From Daldinia sp. FL1419 (Eukaryota > Ascomycota > Sordariomycetes > Xylariales > Hypoxylaceae): a stretch of 64,000 bases of DNA. The translations under genes were made by a program, and so were the position numbers. Location of the stretch: positions 62,001-126,000 of the forward strand of contig MU623343.1 in NCBI GenBank assembly GCA_025201765.1, in the 5' to 3' direction. Below the pieces are notes generated by a model that ran no database searches, was not told where the DNA came from, and saw nothing but the letters and a program-made list of their open reading frames with translations. Shown piece after piece: positions 11,685 through 23,169 of the stretch; within the stretch, counting starts at the first letter, position 1; each line of letters begins with the position of its first letter.

Positions 11685-13371
11685 GGTGTATTTGTTCTTG
11701 GAGTAGTGTGCCAGACTAGGTATGTGCGTAGGGACTTTAGGTAATTAAGGTAGTATGCTTGGCGAACGGGAAAGATGAAGCTTATTTGTGCGTTTAGGTC
11801 GTAGGAAATCGTGTAAATCTGGAGAAATAGGGACGGCCAAGACTGGATAGTAGGGTGGGAATCTAGGGGAGATATTAATATGTATAATTTTGCTACGTAG
11901 GCTACGATAAGGCGGAATAAGAGTGGGCTTGCCTCTGACGTCTTTCATGATGGCATACGACGGGTTCCCTGTAAGGGAGGCATGGCCGCTTAAGACGGCA
12001 AGTAGAATGAACAAAGAAATTCCTTCCAAGCTACAAGCCCACAAGCCCCCGTTTTCTTTCCTTTGACACATGAGAATACCAGATTGGTATGTGGCTTGAC
12101 GACATGAACCCGGAGCTGGGATTGAGGCTTCGTATTGGTTGCCACCGACCTATGCTATTGACCTTATACGCTCACTTAAACTAGATATCTATCTACCTGG
12201 TAGACATGGTAAGACGGTAAGATATCAAGGTGTCGGATTGATCTCGATCTGGGCAATGACTTTCCGAGAAAAAGTGTCCGACCAATAAAGGCGAACCCAA
12301 GGATCGATTTTGGTATTTCTGCGGAAGAAAACGATGAACGATGACGTTGGTGGGGTTTAAAAGAGATATTGACGTCATTTGTGTAATTGTTCAATTAACC
12401 ACTTTCGTCAACCACGTAAAGAGGAAACCTAGTCGATAACTTGGCAGCAGTATCATAAACCTACCTAGGTTACTTGGGTATTGTAGACATCAAACCACGT
12501 TAATTAATAATTAATATTTTACCAACATATAAACGCATCGTCGTGATAATTAGGTACCTACTTATATAGAACGTCTTACTATCAGTTTTATAGATGGCGT
12601 AGTTAGTTGTTTAATTGTATCTAAGATACGCTTAGGTAGGTAACTCTAAACTCACTTATAGGTACTCTTTCTTATCTTGCTTACTACTAGGCAACGTGTT
12701 ATAATATTTAAGGTTTAATTACATAGTAAAACATCTTTACCATCATCTTGCCAATGGACGTGTTATCAAGTTACTAAACATATTCTTTTAGGCTAAGCTT
12801 TGCAATAGTTAGACATTTCTAAAACCTGAGTTGGTTAAGCTCTCTTCTCTGGATTGATTACCTAGGTACCTTACCTAATAAAAGGGTTCGAGTCTTGCCT
12901 ATCAGGATGCACTATCAGGATGCACATCAGCCAGAATAGCTGTTGCGATTTCCCCAACATTTGAGCTCCATAGATAACCGCCAAAGCGGAAGGAATCAGG
13001 ACCCCGACTTCGCGCATGTGCATAAGGCATTGGCTCAACGCTTCCTATTGGCTTGGTCCTGTGACCTCGCATGCCTCGCATGCCTCGCCTTGTGATTTAT
13101 TATTTATTTATTAACCTACTGATTTTACGCTACTATGCAGACAACGCATACAACCCAACCTGCGTGACCTCTTTTTCATCTTATCTCCTAAATAGCTGCC
13201 TACCAGGCCTACCCGATCCAATCTGCTCGATGATTAACCATTAGATCCAACTACCTCTCACCTGGTATTTGCATTGGTAGGTCCTTTACTTCAAGTTCGG
13301 GAACAAGAGGTAAAACTGTTTCAACTATGCGTCTCGACTTATAGCTTCAATGAGGCTTCAATGAGACTTCG
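11685..13371. other. Divergent intergenic region with short direct repeats
   Basis: Shared upstream region of the hydrophilic protein (-) and the SGNH hydrolase (+). The centre (12430-12760) is AT-rich. Repeats include CCTAGGTACC at about 12860-12869, a direct duplication of ATCAGGATGCAC near 12902-12925, GCATGCCTC repeats near 13068-13085, and imperfect repeats of a CTTCAATGAG unit at about 13346-13377 running into the start codon. No gene is recognised. Confidence 0.5.
12370..12377. promoter_or_regulatory. CRE-type palindrome TGACGTCA
   Basis: A perfect TGACGTCA, the site bound by CREB/ATF-type bZIP factors (Atf1 or AtfA in fungi, activated through the osmotic-stress MAP kinase). It lies about 690 bp upstream of the minus-strand start at 11684 and about 1.0 kb upstream of the plus-strand SGNH gene, so it could serve either. 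A possible stress element AGGGG lies at about 11865-11869. Function is inferred from the motif alone. Confidence 0.35.
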
Positions 13372-14688
13372 ATGAGGTTTAGTTTAGCTCCGCCACGCCA
13401 TGCCATGCGTTTAGTTATAATACTCATATTCGTTGTTTCCTCCGGGGTTGCCTCTAGTCGCACGTTTCAACAACGCAGTCTATTCACCCCGGAGGGTCAA
13501 CGTGTTATCGGACACGGCGTCTCGGACTATCATCAGCAATCGCTACTTTCCGCCCCCTCGGTCTCATCTGGGGGCGTCGGCCCAGTGAGTGGCTTCATTG
13601 CGTTGGGTGACTCTTATAGTGCTGGAATTGGCACCGGTGTAGATGGCAAGGAGGACGATTGTCGGCATGGTTTGGGTGCCCATAGCGTTTTGATCGCATC
13701 CGATTTGTTAGCCGGACATGGCGGACGAAATTCTACGACGTTCCAATTTCTATCCTGTACGGGAGCCACGACCCAAGAGATATTATCCAGTCACGATGGT
13801 AGCCACGAAAGCCAGATCGACGTCTTCAACGCCTCCCTACCAGTAGACTTTGCGTTGCTGTCAATCGGTGGGAACGACCTTGGCTTCTTTGACGTAATGA
13901 ATGCGTGCGTATTTCGCTTCTACAACTTCTATTCTGGTACATGTGAGACAGCACTCAAAAATGCGCGGGACCGGATTGAGGGTGATGAGTTCGAACACCG
14001 TCTGGGGATCATCATTATGGAAATCCTCGACAAGGTTCGTTGGGAGAAGAAGCCGTCCTTCACAATTACGGTCACCGGATATGCTCGATTTTTCAACGAC
14101 GTCACCGACGACTGCGATGAGATGAGCTTTGGCGTCTGGTGGCGTGGACCCAAGCTAAAAAAAGACCTGAGGATTCAGATGAATGCAATGGTACTCACAG
14201 TCAACGCCAAGATCCGCGAGACTATCAATACGATCAACTCGCGGTTTACCAAGGACAAGGTCATCTTTATTGATTACGACAGGGATTTCGATGGTCATCG
14301 GTTTTGCGAGGAGGGTGTGAAAGAGCCTGACTACGACCGCGTAGATACGTGGTTTTTCCTCGTAGGCGGTCCGGATAACGCCAGAAATGGAACCCGGCCG
14401 AATCACGTTTATGACGTCCAGACTTTGCCCCCAACATCAGCTTTTGTTGACCCATCATCGTGTCTTGAGCCCGCGCAAGCATCTGGGGATTGGGGCCGAT
14501 TGGCTTTGTGCTATATGGCCATGGCGAAGCACCAGGACCCAAGCCTGCAGCTCGCCCGTGGAGACTTGGTTGCTGAGAACTCGATGTGGTATGTCCCAAC
14601 ATACTACGGCCAGACCTTCCATCCTAGGTCTCTTGGCCACGAAACCATAAGAAACAAAATTTATGAGGTATGGCAAACGCTAGAATAG
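13372..14688 (+). CDS. Secreted SGNH/GDSL-type hydrolase
   Basis: Single-exon gene of 438 aa for a secreted esterase/lipase of the SGNH hydrolase superfamily. Residues 1-29 form a signal peptide (basic start, then LVIILIFVVSSGVASS). Block I is FIALGDSYSAG with the catalytic Ser81. The GGND block is LLSIGGNDLGFF with Asn168. The C-terminal block is FHPRSLGH with His417 as the likely base. The Asp expected three residues before that His is Gln414, as I recall for related fungal proteins of this type. SCTGA near residue 128 and a Cys in SGTCE suggest disulfides. Start choice: the ATG at 13361 in another frame runs into a stop at once, so 13372 is used; a second in-frame ATG at residue 12 would shorten the signal peptide. 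The substrate is unknown. Confidence 0.88.
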   Translation: MRFSLAPPRHAMRLVIILIFVVSSGVASSRTFQQRSLFTPEGQRVIGHGVSDYHQQSLLSAPSVSSGGVGPVSGFIALGDSYSAGIGTGVDGKEDDCRHGLGAHSVLIASDLLAGHGGRNSTTFQFLSCTGATTQEILSSHDGSHESQIDVFNASLPVDFALLSIGGNDLGFFDVMNACVFRFYNFYSGTCETALKNARDRIEGDEFEHRLGIIIMEILDKVRWEKKPSFTITVTGYARFFNDVTDDCDEMSFGVWWRGPKLKKDLRIQMNAMVLTVNAKIRETINTINSRFTKDKVIFIDYDRDFDGHRFCEEGVKEPDYDRVDTWFFLVGGPDNARNGTRPNHVYDVQTLPPTSAFVDPSSCLEPAQASGDWGRLALCYMAMAKHQDPSLQLARGDLVAENSMWYVPTYYGQTFHPRSLGHETIRNKIYEVWQTLE

Positions 14689-17169
14689 TTGGTTGGGTTA
14701 TAATCGTGTTTGCAATATTGAGATGTAAAGTACCGCGTCTTCGTTCTGATGACAACGTACATACCCTCCACTCCACGTCCCGTAGGATAGAACCTCGAAG
14801 ATGACAAAGTTCTCGCGTGGTTACTTTCCGGAATGTCACCACTGAGTCAATAGCTCGTCTGATTTTACATTTGCACGGCCGGATGCTCTGAGCTGGCAAC
14901 CCCTTCGCTGGTCATTTTTCGAAGAGAGTTTGTCTTGTTATTGTCGCCCCTTGTAATCTGATCTTCACTTATAACGCATCGTGACAAGAAATGTATCTTA
15001 GGCTCACTACAGTACTTGCGGGGAGGATCCTAATAACCAGTAGATTGTGCTGGTACAGCTAATGAGTATAGTTTATATTAAGAGCCCCAGAATAGTATAA
15101 TAGCATGTCTAATTAGATATAATTTATCCTACGTGAATCAATAAACATCTTCTAGAAGGCTGAAGGGAGTTTTTACCAACAATCGTGTATTGGCTTGAAT
15201 AACTGAGCCCCTTTCACGAAAAGGGGCCGCCGGCATGCAGGCTTTCACAATTCGTCTCCACCGAATGATAGCCTATTCGAAGGATAGGCTAGACGAGCAA
15301 TAGCTTAGAAACATGGACCCGAAATCTGGCCTGTGAATCCTTCAATTCCTCCAAGCAGCCGTCAGAATGTAACCAATGCGCCAACAGACTAGCAACAGAG
15401 GTTCGACCTGAACAAAGATGAACCATTTGTGTCCGGTCTCACGCGGCTGGCCCAATACTGGCCCAGATCTGTAACGGGTTTCTCGACTTGATCCGATCAA
15501 GACCTATCGTCAGAAGCCTTCCTAGATACCGTGACTCTATCATCTGGTCGTACCCATATATCCATATTGTCAGTCATCCACGTTGGGCGTCATCGGCGCC
15601 CAGCGTGAGCTTCGCCTGACCTACTAACGCACCTTACGGCCTCTCATGGCTCAGTAAAGGCCCTCGCGCCAATTTTGATAGCGCGAACGGCGGCGACGAG
15701 CAATTTGGGGGTTGTCTCTCGTCAGCGCAAGAATGAGTAGCTAGTGGTCATTGCGTATTTCCAGGCTGGCTGACTTTGGAGGGCGAGGGCCATGTCTGCC
15801 CAGGGCTGCTAGGTCTGAACGTGCTTCACCGTCTATTCCAGCTGACGCATCGTGGTGCTATTACCGAGTGGAAGGGTATGGGCTGATGATTTGCTGGGGA
15901 ATGCTTACAGACAACTGTTCGCCACTAGGCTCGTGAGTAGCCCTTTCGCTATCATAGTACGGCCTACTATGGCCAGGCATCTCACGGACGAGACGGATCT
16001 TCGGGCTGGGGTCTCGACCAGTCCGATGGCGGCCACGGGCCTGGAATTCCCGTGTTTCATAATTTATCGCACCTCGTAAGGCGCTTGGTAACGCGATGCC
16101 GAGCACGTCATAGGCGCTTGGTCTAATCTCTGCCTCGTTGCTTAGTGTATTTTGCGCTAGAAGGCAGAAGGCATTCCCAACATTTTGCTAGATACTACGC
16201 GATTCAGATCGTACGAATGGGTTGAGGCCTCATACTATAAACTATACAGCTTACACTATACCTTTTGCACTTTGGAATTCAATGCGATGTCTGTACTGAC
16301 GCGGCACAAAGGATCGTAGTCGGTTGACCTGCCTAATTGGGGGTTAATGGGAAGCGAATAAAGCAGGGATAACGCAGTCGAACTCCAAGGCAGATGGCGC
16401 GAATCGGCAGAGTATTTGGAAGATATCATTTCTTAGTATGATAGCATACATGTCGTTATGGCAGTAAGGAATTCGGAGAGTACTACCACCTACGGATACA
16501 TATCTACCTACCTATCTACTTACTAGGTATGTATGATTGATATGTATGATCAAAATTGGCATGGTACGACGCTGGAAAAATACGAACCCTGCCAATAGAG
16601 GACAGAGGACGGCAGAACGATTATGGATCGTCTTGGGATCGCCGTGCTGCTGGTGGCCGAGGTGGGAGACGATAAGACTACGGATGCGGCCCCATACCGG
16701 AAACTGAGCCTGTGAAGTAAGCTTGAACTTTGCTCTGCTAGGAAACATTTCTGCAGTGGCTTTTAATCCCGGCAGCCGCCCGGCTTATGTGGTTCAGTAC
16801 TGGACTGGCTCGTTTAATTAATTAAGCCAGAAGAAGGACACGATGAGTTAATTGTACAATACAATAACCTTGACTTGAGGTACTCCAGATAGCCGTGGCG
16901 CGGGCGTGGAGTTGGTGCACAAGAGATAATTGTGACATTTCCTCTCCCCCCTTATCGTACGTTAATAACAACCTGTGTTTGAAAGATACTCGGGAATAGT
17001 TGACTCATGGCGGTTCGTACATTGAAATTGATCGGAAACAAGAATTTAGATGGATGTCTGGAAAGCCCCTTGGAATTATTATGTACCCCGTATGATAGGT
17101 AGGTACCTAGTCCGTCTACATGGGGAGAGAGAAAAAAAGAAGGAAGGAAATATGTAAGTAGGTTTATTA
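14689..17169. other. Intergenic region with stem-loops; origin unclear
   Basis: About 2.5 kb with no recognisable gene. Base composition is near normal for the genome until about 17.1 kb, where the retroelement starts. Two strong hairpins lie at 15207-15227 and 15252-15296. The frames at 15751-16106 overlap on both strands and match no family known to me. A TAGG/CCTA repeat occurs at 17096-17110, just outside the retroelement. Confidence 0.45.
15207..15296. repeat. Pair of inverted repeats (stem-loops)
   Basis: The first stem is GCCCCTTT at 15207-15214 against AAAGGGGC at 15220-15227, with a 5-nt loop. The second is TAGCCTAT at 15269-15276 against ATAGGCTA at 15284-15291. Its outer arms TCGTCT (15252-15257) and AGACGA (15291-15296) also pair, giving alternative folds. 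Nothing around them is recognisable as an RNA gene. They may be remnants of a mobile element or chance palindromes. Confidence 0.4.
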
Positions 17170-17174
17170 GTTTA
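17170..17174. repeat. Target-site duplication, left copy (GTTTA)
   Basis: GTTTA directly abuts the TG that opens the left LTR and is repeated right after the CA that closes the right LTR. This 5-bp duplication is the normal footprint of LTR-retrotransposon integrase. Confidence 0.85.
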
Positions 17175-17350
17175 TGGAGGAATTATTGGACTGCAATACG
17201 TTGTTGTATTTGGTAAGTAAATAGAACTATTTAAGAATTAAGAAATTTATAGGTTAATTTACTTTAAATAGGAATTTGGACTTAATCTTAATACATACTT
17301 TAATTATATAATAAGCCAGGTAGGTGCTATAAAGTTCCTTCCCACTAACA
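17175..17350 (-). repeat. LTR, left copy (3' LTR in element orientation)
   Basis: 176 bp, beginning TGGAGG and ending CTAACA on the plus strand (TG..CA). Ungapped alignment to the right LTR gives 43 differences by hand count, all transitions. The outer 56 bp (17175-17230) keep G and C where the right copy has A and T. The inner 120 bp mostly show the reverse. Confidence 0.93.
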
Positions 17351-18266
17351 CACCTTTATAAAAACATTATATTAAAACTATTACTAATCCTTTAATCCTA
17401 ATAATTTTACAAATTTATGGTGTTCATCCTTCTCAAATAATTTTGTAAAGTTATTTATAAGATTTTTTTTTCTTAATATATATTTTAATATAATATTATT
17501 ATCATTTACCTTTTACCTAATATAATAATATTCTTTTTAAATATATTTTTTTTAGCAGTTTATTATCAATTCTTTAATTTAAATTATTATTACTATATTA
17601 TTATATAATATTATAATAAATCTTAATAGCATAAATCCTAACTCTTTAAAAAAGTTTTATATTTATATAATATTAATTGTTATATTATTTAAAATAATAT
17701 ATTTAATTTTACTGGAATTTTTTATTATAATAGGTTAAAATTTAATATGTTAAAGTATTAGTGACCTGGTTATAAAAAATATATATTTTATAATTGATTT
17801 TTTTGTAATAGGATTAAAGGTGTAATTTATATTTATAGTATTATATAACCCTAATAAATTATATATATAATATAAATAATTATTATTTAATTTATAATAA
17901 TATATATTTTATTTTATTATATTTCTTAAATATTTTATTATTTGTTTGATATTAGTTAAATGGGTTTTTATAAGATTATATATAAAATAAATTTATATAA
18001 ACATTATAAAACTAATATTAAACCTTGTAATACATACTAAAAAATTTACTTTTTTAATAAAAAAAATGTATTTAAAGATTTTGTTTATATTAGTAATATT
18101 TTTTAAATTATATGTTTAAATAATTTTTTTTTTTGGGATTAAATGGTGTTAATATTATTTTCTTTTCTTTTAATCTAGTACTTTTTAATATTTTTGTAAT
18201 ATATTATTTTTAATTAAAGCAAATATTTTTTGTAAAAAAAGAGCGTACAATTCTAACTCCAAAAAA

Positions 18267-18461
18267 CTAATTTGCAACTCTTAAATCTATAATAAATATA
18301 TTTTTTTTAATATTTATTACTAATGTTGAAAAATATTTAATATTTAGTTTATAAAATAAAAAATTATTTATATATGAGGTTATTATATTTCCTATATCCT
18401 TATTTATATATATTATATTATTTAATATTAATAATATATATCCTCTTTTAACTAATAACAC
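18267..18461 (-). pseudogene. Copia reverse transcriptase relic (YxDD region)
   Basis: A 64-codon open stretch survives by chance. It contains ITSYINNFLFY, then ...STLVINIKKNIFIIDLRVAN and a stop. This is the spacing of the copia RT active site: the Tyr-x-Asp-Asp box, about 25 residues, then a Phe-x-x-x-Asp-Leu-Gly segment. Both catalytic Asp positions read Asn (codons 18368-18366 and 18365-18363), as G-to-A change would produce. The Gly after Asp-Leu reads Arg and a later Trp position is a stop, which are also G-to-A outcomes. It lies about 0.9 kb before the 3' LTR, leaving room for RNase H. Confidence 0.75.
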
Positions 18462-21172
18462 ATGTACGCATCTCTACCATATTGTACCAATTTATTTTAA
18501 ATTATATAAAAGATTTATAAATTTAATAATTTTATTAAATATATACTTATACTTATTCATTTTATTTAAAAACACTTTAAAATATTTTTTTAAAAATAGG
18601 AAGAACTTTATAAAAATATCTTCTATTAAATCATTATTTAAATATATAATTATAAAATTAATTTAAATAATATATTAATTATTAAAAACTATAAATATTA
18701 TTAATATTTACCATAATATTATATAAATAATTATAATAATTATTTTATTATAATTAATACTTTTTTATTATGTAAATCCTCATACATAAATATATACCTT
18801 ATATTTATTTAATAAGCTTATTAATAAAAATTTTTTTTTTAATATTTACTTATTATTTATTAAATATTTATAAATAATATTTTACAATTTCTTAAAATTA
18901 AACATTTTATATTCAAAATTCTCTTAAATTTTTTTAAAAATTACTTTAAATTATAAATTTTAATTATTATTAATTATAATTTCTTTAATTATTAAATCAT
19001 TTTTACTAATTTAAAACACCTTATCCCATATAATTATACCAATAAAATACTTTTATATAAAATTATTTTCTTTAATTTATCTAAATTCTTCAAAAAACAT
19101 TTTAATATAAATAAAAACACCTATAATATCTTCTTAAATAACATTTAAATATAATAATAAAAAATTATTAAATATATCCTCTTAATTTATAACAATTATA
19201 AAGGTATTATTAATTTCATTTAAAATTTAATAAATATATAAATTTAGGATGATTTTTTTGGATTAACCTCTTTTTTTCTTAATTTAACCTATTTCTTTAT
19301 TAATAATATCTTTATTTATAATATTATTATTAATATTTTATATATTAATTTTAAAAACCTTAATTACTTTTTTATAACAAAAATATTTTTATATATATTT
19401 AAGAAGTGATCTAATAATATCTCTTAAATTTAAAATGCCATTATTATTTTTAAAATATTTATAGAAAATAATATATAGTATTATCAAAAATCTACCTCTT
19501 TCCAAAAACCATATAACATAATTACGTTTTTTATAATAACCTAAAGAAATAACCTTTATATTATATATTTCAAATTTTTTAACTGTTATAACCTTATTAT
19601 TTAAGTTAATTAAAGTAAAGTAACAATTTTTAAAAATTCTTAAATATATGTTATTTAATTTATGGTCTTTTCCAAATTTTAAATAATTCTTATATTGTTT
19701 AAATAATGTAATATCCTTATAAATAAATACTCTAATCTTATTAATAATATATATAATTATTTTTAAAATAAAATCCCAGAAATAGGTAAATATTCTTATT
19801 CCAATGTATATAATTTATACCTTATTTTATAAAAAATATATATCCCATTTTATTACATTATTTTAATATTAATTATATAATATGGATAGAATTAATTTTA
19901 TATCTTTTTTTTATAAAAAGTTTTTAATTGGTTTATATTAAATTTTTGTTTGTTATTGATTTGTAGGGTCTTCATTTGATGTTAGGAATTATTGATTTGG
20001 TTAGGGAGGGTTTGGAATATTTTATATAAATATATAAAATATTTGGTAATAATTATTATTATTTTATCTTTTGTTTTATGTGCCATAAATTAGTATTATA
20101 AATTATTATTATTAGTTATTAATGTAAAATATTTGTTTTTTTTAATAAAAATGGGTTGTAAAGAATTTATATTATATTAAATTATTTTGCCTATATAGTT
20201 TATTTATTTTTAAGGTTCTTTTAAAAGTATTTTTATTATTTTTATTTAATTATAAATAATATATAGTAAATTTTTAATTATTTTTTAATTTAGGTTAATA
20301 TCTATAAATTTATTAATAATTTATTTCATTTTGTTTATATTAAGGTAGTATAATTGATAATGTTAGAGGATTAATTTATCTTTTATTTTATTAATTAATC
20401 TTAATAATTTTAACAATTTAAAGGATTTAATTATTTCCTCTAATTTTTGATTATTATTTTTTATATTTATTCCCAACACATATTCTTATTATTTTGATAG
20501 TGGTGTTATTATTGGTTTTGATTTATCATATTATTAAAGATAAAATCCTTACTTTTATATATTTAAGATTATTAAGATTGTTCCATTAATATTCCATATA
20601 TACTAATTATTCATCTAACCATTTACTCTATATAAGAATTCTTTAGAAAAGATTTTAAAAAGAAAACTTTTAATAAAAAATATATACTTTAATATTACCT
20701 TAATAACATTACCATTCTTCTCATAAAATTTATAAATAACCATTCCTATCTACATAATTAATATAAATCCTATTCCAATATTTATAATATATCCTTTACC
20801 ATTAATATTAATTATTATACTAAAAAAAAAATTATTTAAATTATTTATAATATATATATTAATTTTTATATTAAATAATAATTTATATATTTTAGATAAG
20901 GAATAACAATATATTTTATAACCTCCTCCAATTACTACATTCTTCGTTAAAATTATTATAAAACTTTATGTATTATATGTTAGATCAATCTCCGAACATT
21001 TTTCATCATACGTTATAATTATTGATTTTAATATATTTTCATTAACCTTGGCTATATAAACGCCATTACCTGAATTCACATATTAATTTAATCCAACAAA
21101 TAGTTATAAAACCTAACTTACTTAGGTTTAATTAATATTTTAAATAATATTTTAATTACTAATATTTTTTTT

Positions 21173-21214
21173 ATAATTTTTTTTAAAATAATTATATTTA
21201 TTACATTTATAGCA
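21173..21214 (-). pseudogene. Gag zinc-knuckle relic (CCHC)
   Basis: The minus strand reads CYKCNKYNYFKKNY over 14 codons, preceded by Pro-Phe. The CX2C half of a retroviral-type CX2CX4HX4C knuckle is intact. The His position and the last Cys position both read Tyr, the products of CAT-to-TAT and TGT-to-TAT. The context, a Phe-Lys-Lys between the His and Cys sites, is typical of copia gag. It lies about 1.8 kb inside the 5' LTR. Confidence 0.75.
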
Positions 21215-22988
21215 AAAAGGATTTTTTTTATTATTTTATATGGGTTTATTATTGAAAATCTTTAATTTTTTAAGGAATTTTTTACCCTATTTTTTTAGGT
21301 TTTTTTTTATATTATAAGTTGAATTAGAATTATAACTTTTCAAATTAATTTTAACTTTAAATTTATTAATAAAATTATTAATTACTTTTATAATCATATA
21401 ATTCTTTTAAAGATGTATAATTTTATAAGTTATTTTGACCCATTCCTTAACTTTCTCTTCACAATTATTCAAAAATATTATTATTTTTTATTTTGAGGTA
21501 AAAGGCATATTAATTTCCTGTACATTATATACAGTTTATTACTACTTTAAACTATATTGGATAGGGTTTTTTTTATTATAATTTATTATAATAAATATTA
21601 ATCAGAATTTTTATTATTAAACTTTACTTATAAAAATATAAGTATAATTTAATAATTTTAAGATTTTTATATCTTTTTATATACCAATAATTAAATTAAA
21701 TAAATTATATTTATATATTTTTATAATTATTTATATTATTCACAATTTATCCATTACAATTAATTTTATTTTTTTAATATAACCAATTTTCTCAAATAAT
21801 AATATAAATATTTTTTTATATATTAATTAATTTAATTAATCCTTTAAGTAATTATTTTTATTTAATAAAAAATTAAATTTTTTTTATTTTAATATAATTT
21901 TCATATTAATTGATTTAAAAGATTATTATTTTAATTATAAATCTTTTTTTATTTTTTTATCTTTCTTTTTCTTTAAAAACAATAAAATTAAATTATTAGA
22001 AACTAAGGCCTTATTATTTTCTAATTTTAAACTATTATTTAATAATTTATACTTATTTTTATTTAATTTATTCAATAAATCTAATAAATTTAATAATAAA
22101 TCTAATAAATTAAGATTATTATTTATTATAATAAAATTATTAAAAATAACTTTTTAAATTTGTTTTTCCTTTTTTAATTTTAATTTTTTAATTTTTTTAA
22201 GCTATTTTTTTATTTTTTCTTTATATGACATTTTATTAAGAATCTAAAGAGGACTTTCTTATTTTATAAATATCATAAACTTAATTACTATTTTACCAAC
22301 TTTCTTATCTATTAGGTAAGGCATTAATAATAATTAATCAATTAAATCTAATTACTTTAATTTATATAATAATTAATATTTATTACTTTTATAAAAAAAT
22401 TTCTTATTAACCTACTCTACTAATAATAAAATTAAAAATAATATAAGTAAATTATTTTCTAAAAAAGTACCAGATATATTACAAATTAACATTCACAATT
22501 TTTTTATTTTTTTAAATTTTTCTTTAATTTTAACCTAATAATTAACCACTTTATCTAAATTATTTTTTATTATACAAAATATATTTCAAAATTTATATAT
22601 AAAGGTTTTAATAAATTTACTATTATTATTTTATTAAATTACACTAATACTAAAACTTATTTTAATTTTTTCTGCCATTTTTTCATATTATTTAAATTTT
22701 AAATACAATTTAATTTATTTAATTATAAATTTATTTAATAATTCTTTTTACTTTTTTAAACTATTTTATAAATTAATAATAATTATATTTTATTATTCTT
22801 TTAATTATATTATATACATTTGTAATTTATTCAATATCCTTATAATTCTTATACTTCCAAATTTTTTCTAACCTATATCAATTATTCTAATTTTATCAAA
22901 ATCCAATCCTATATTAAATAATATTAAAAATATTATACAATAACTATTATAATTATTAAAATTCTTATTCTTAAATAAGATACTATTA

Positions 22989-23164
22989 TAAAAGAATTAT
23001 TAAACTATAATATATTATTATATTTAATAAATAAATAAAGTTATCTAAAAATTAAGAAATTTGTAGGTTAACCTATTCTAAATGGGAACCCAGGCTTAAC
23101 CCTGGTACATACTCTAATTACATAATAAACTAGGCAGATGCTATAAAGCTCCTTCCCGCCAACA
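22989..23164 (-). repeat. LTR, right copy (5' LTR in element orientation)
   Basis: 176 bp. Read on the minus strand it opens TGTTGGCGGGAAGG, with TTTATAG shortly after as a possible TATA region. The plus-strand first six bases read TAAAAG where the left copy has TGGAGG, so this copy lost its terminal TG to G-to-A changes. The distal 105 bp (23060-23164) are far less mutated than the rest of the element. Confidence 0.93.
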
Positions 23165-23169
23165 GTTTA
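23165..23169. repeat. Target-site duplication, right copy (GTTTA)
   Basis: Immediately follows the terminal CA of the right LTR and matches the left copy exactly. Composition returns to normal directly outside it. Confidence 0.85.

Larger units (their letters stand above)
17170..23169 (-). mobile_element. Ty1/copia-like LTR retrotransposon, heavily RIP-mutated relic, with target duplication
   Basis: The element spans 17175-23164 (5,990 bp) and is flanked by the 5-bp direct repeat GTTTA at 17170-17174 and 23165-23169. LTRs of 176 bp lie at a constant offset of 5,814 bp. The interior is extremely AT-rich and full of stops in every frame, as expected from C-to-T mutation on both strands (repeat-induced point mutation). 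Orientation is minus. A gag zinc-knuckle relic lies at 21214-21173 and a reverse transcriptase relic at 18461-18267. That order, with RT near the 3' LTR, fits copia rather than gypsy. TAGTATC (complement of 22979-22985), 3 nt inside the 5' LTR, may be a mutated primer-binding site. The purine run ATAAAGGTG (complement of 17351-17359) beside the 3' LTR may be the polypurine tract. The copy cannot encode protein. Confidence 0.93.

Noticed and set aside
12840..12902. B-box-like GGGTTCGAGTCTT suggesting a tRNA
   Set aside because: No matching acceptor stem or anticodon arm could be formed around it.
17351..22988. Centromere-like or mitochondrial-insert explanation for the AT-rich block
   Set aside because: Flanking LTRs, the target duplication and the gag/RT relics explain the whole block as one RIP-mutated retroelement.
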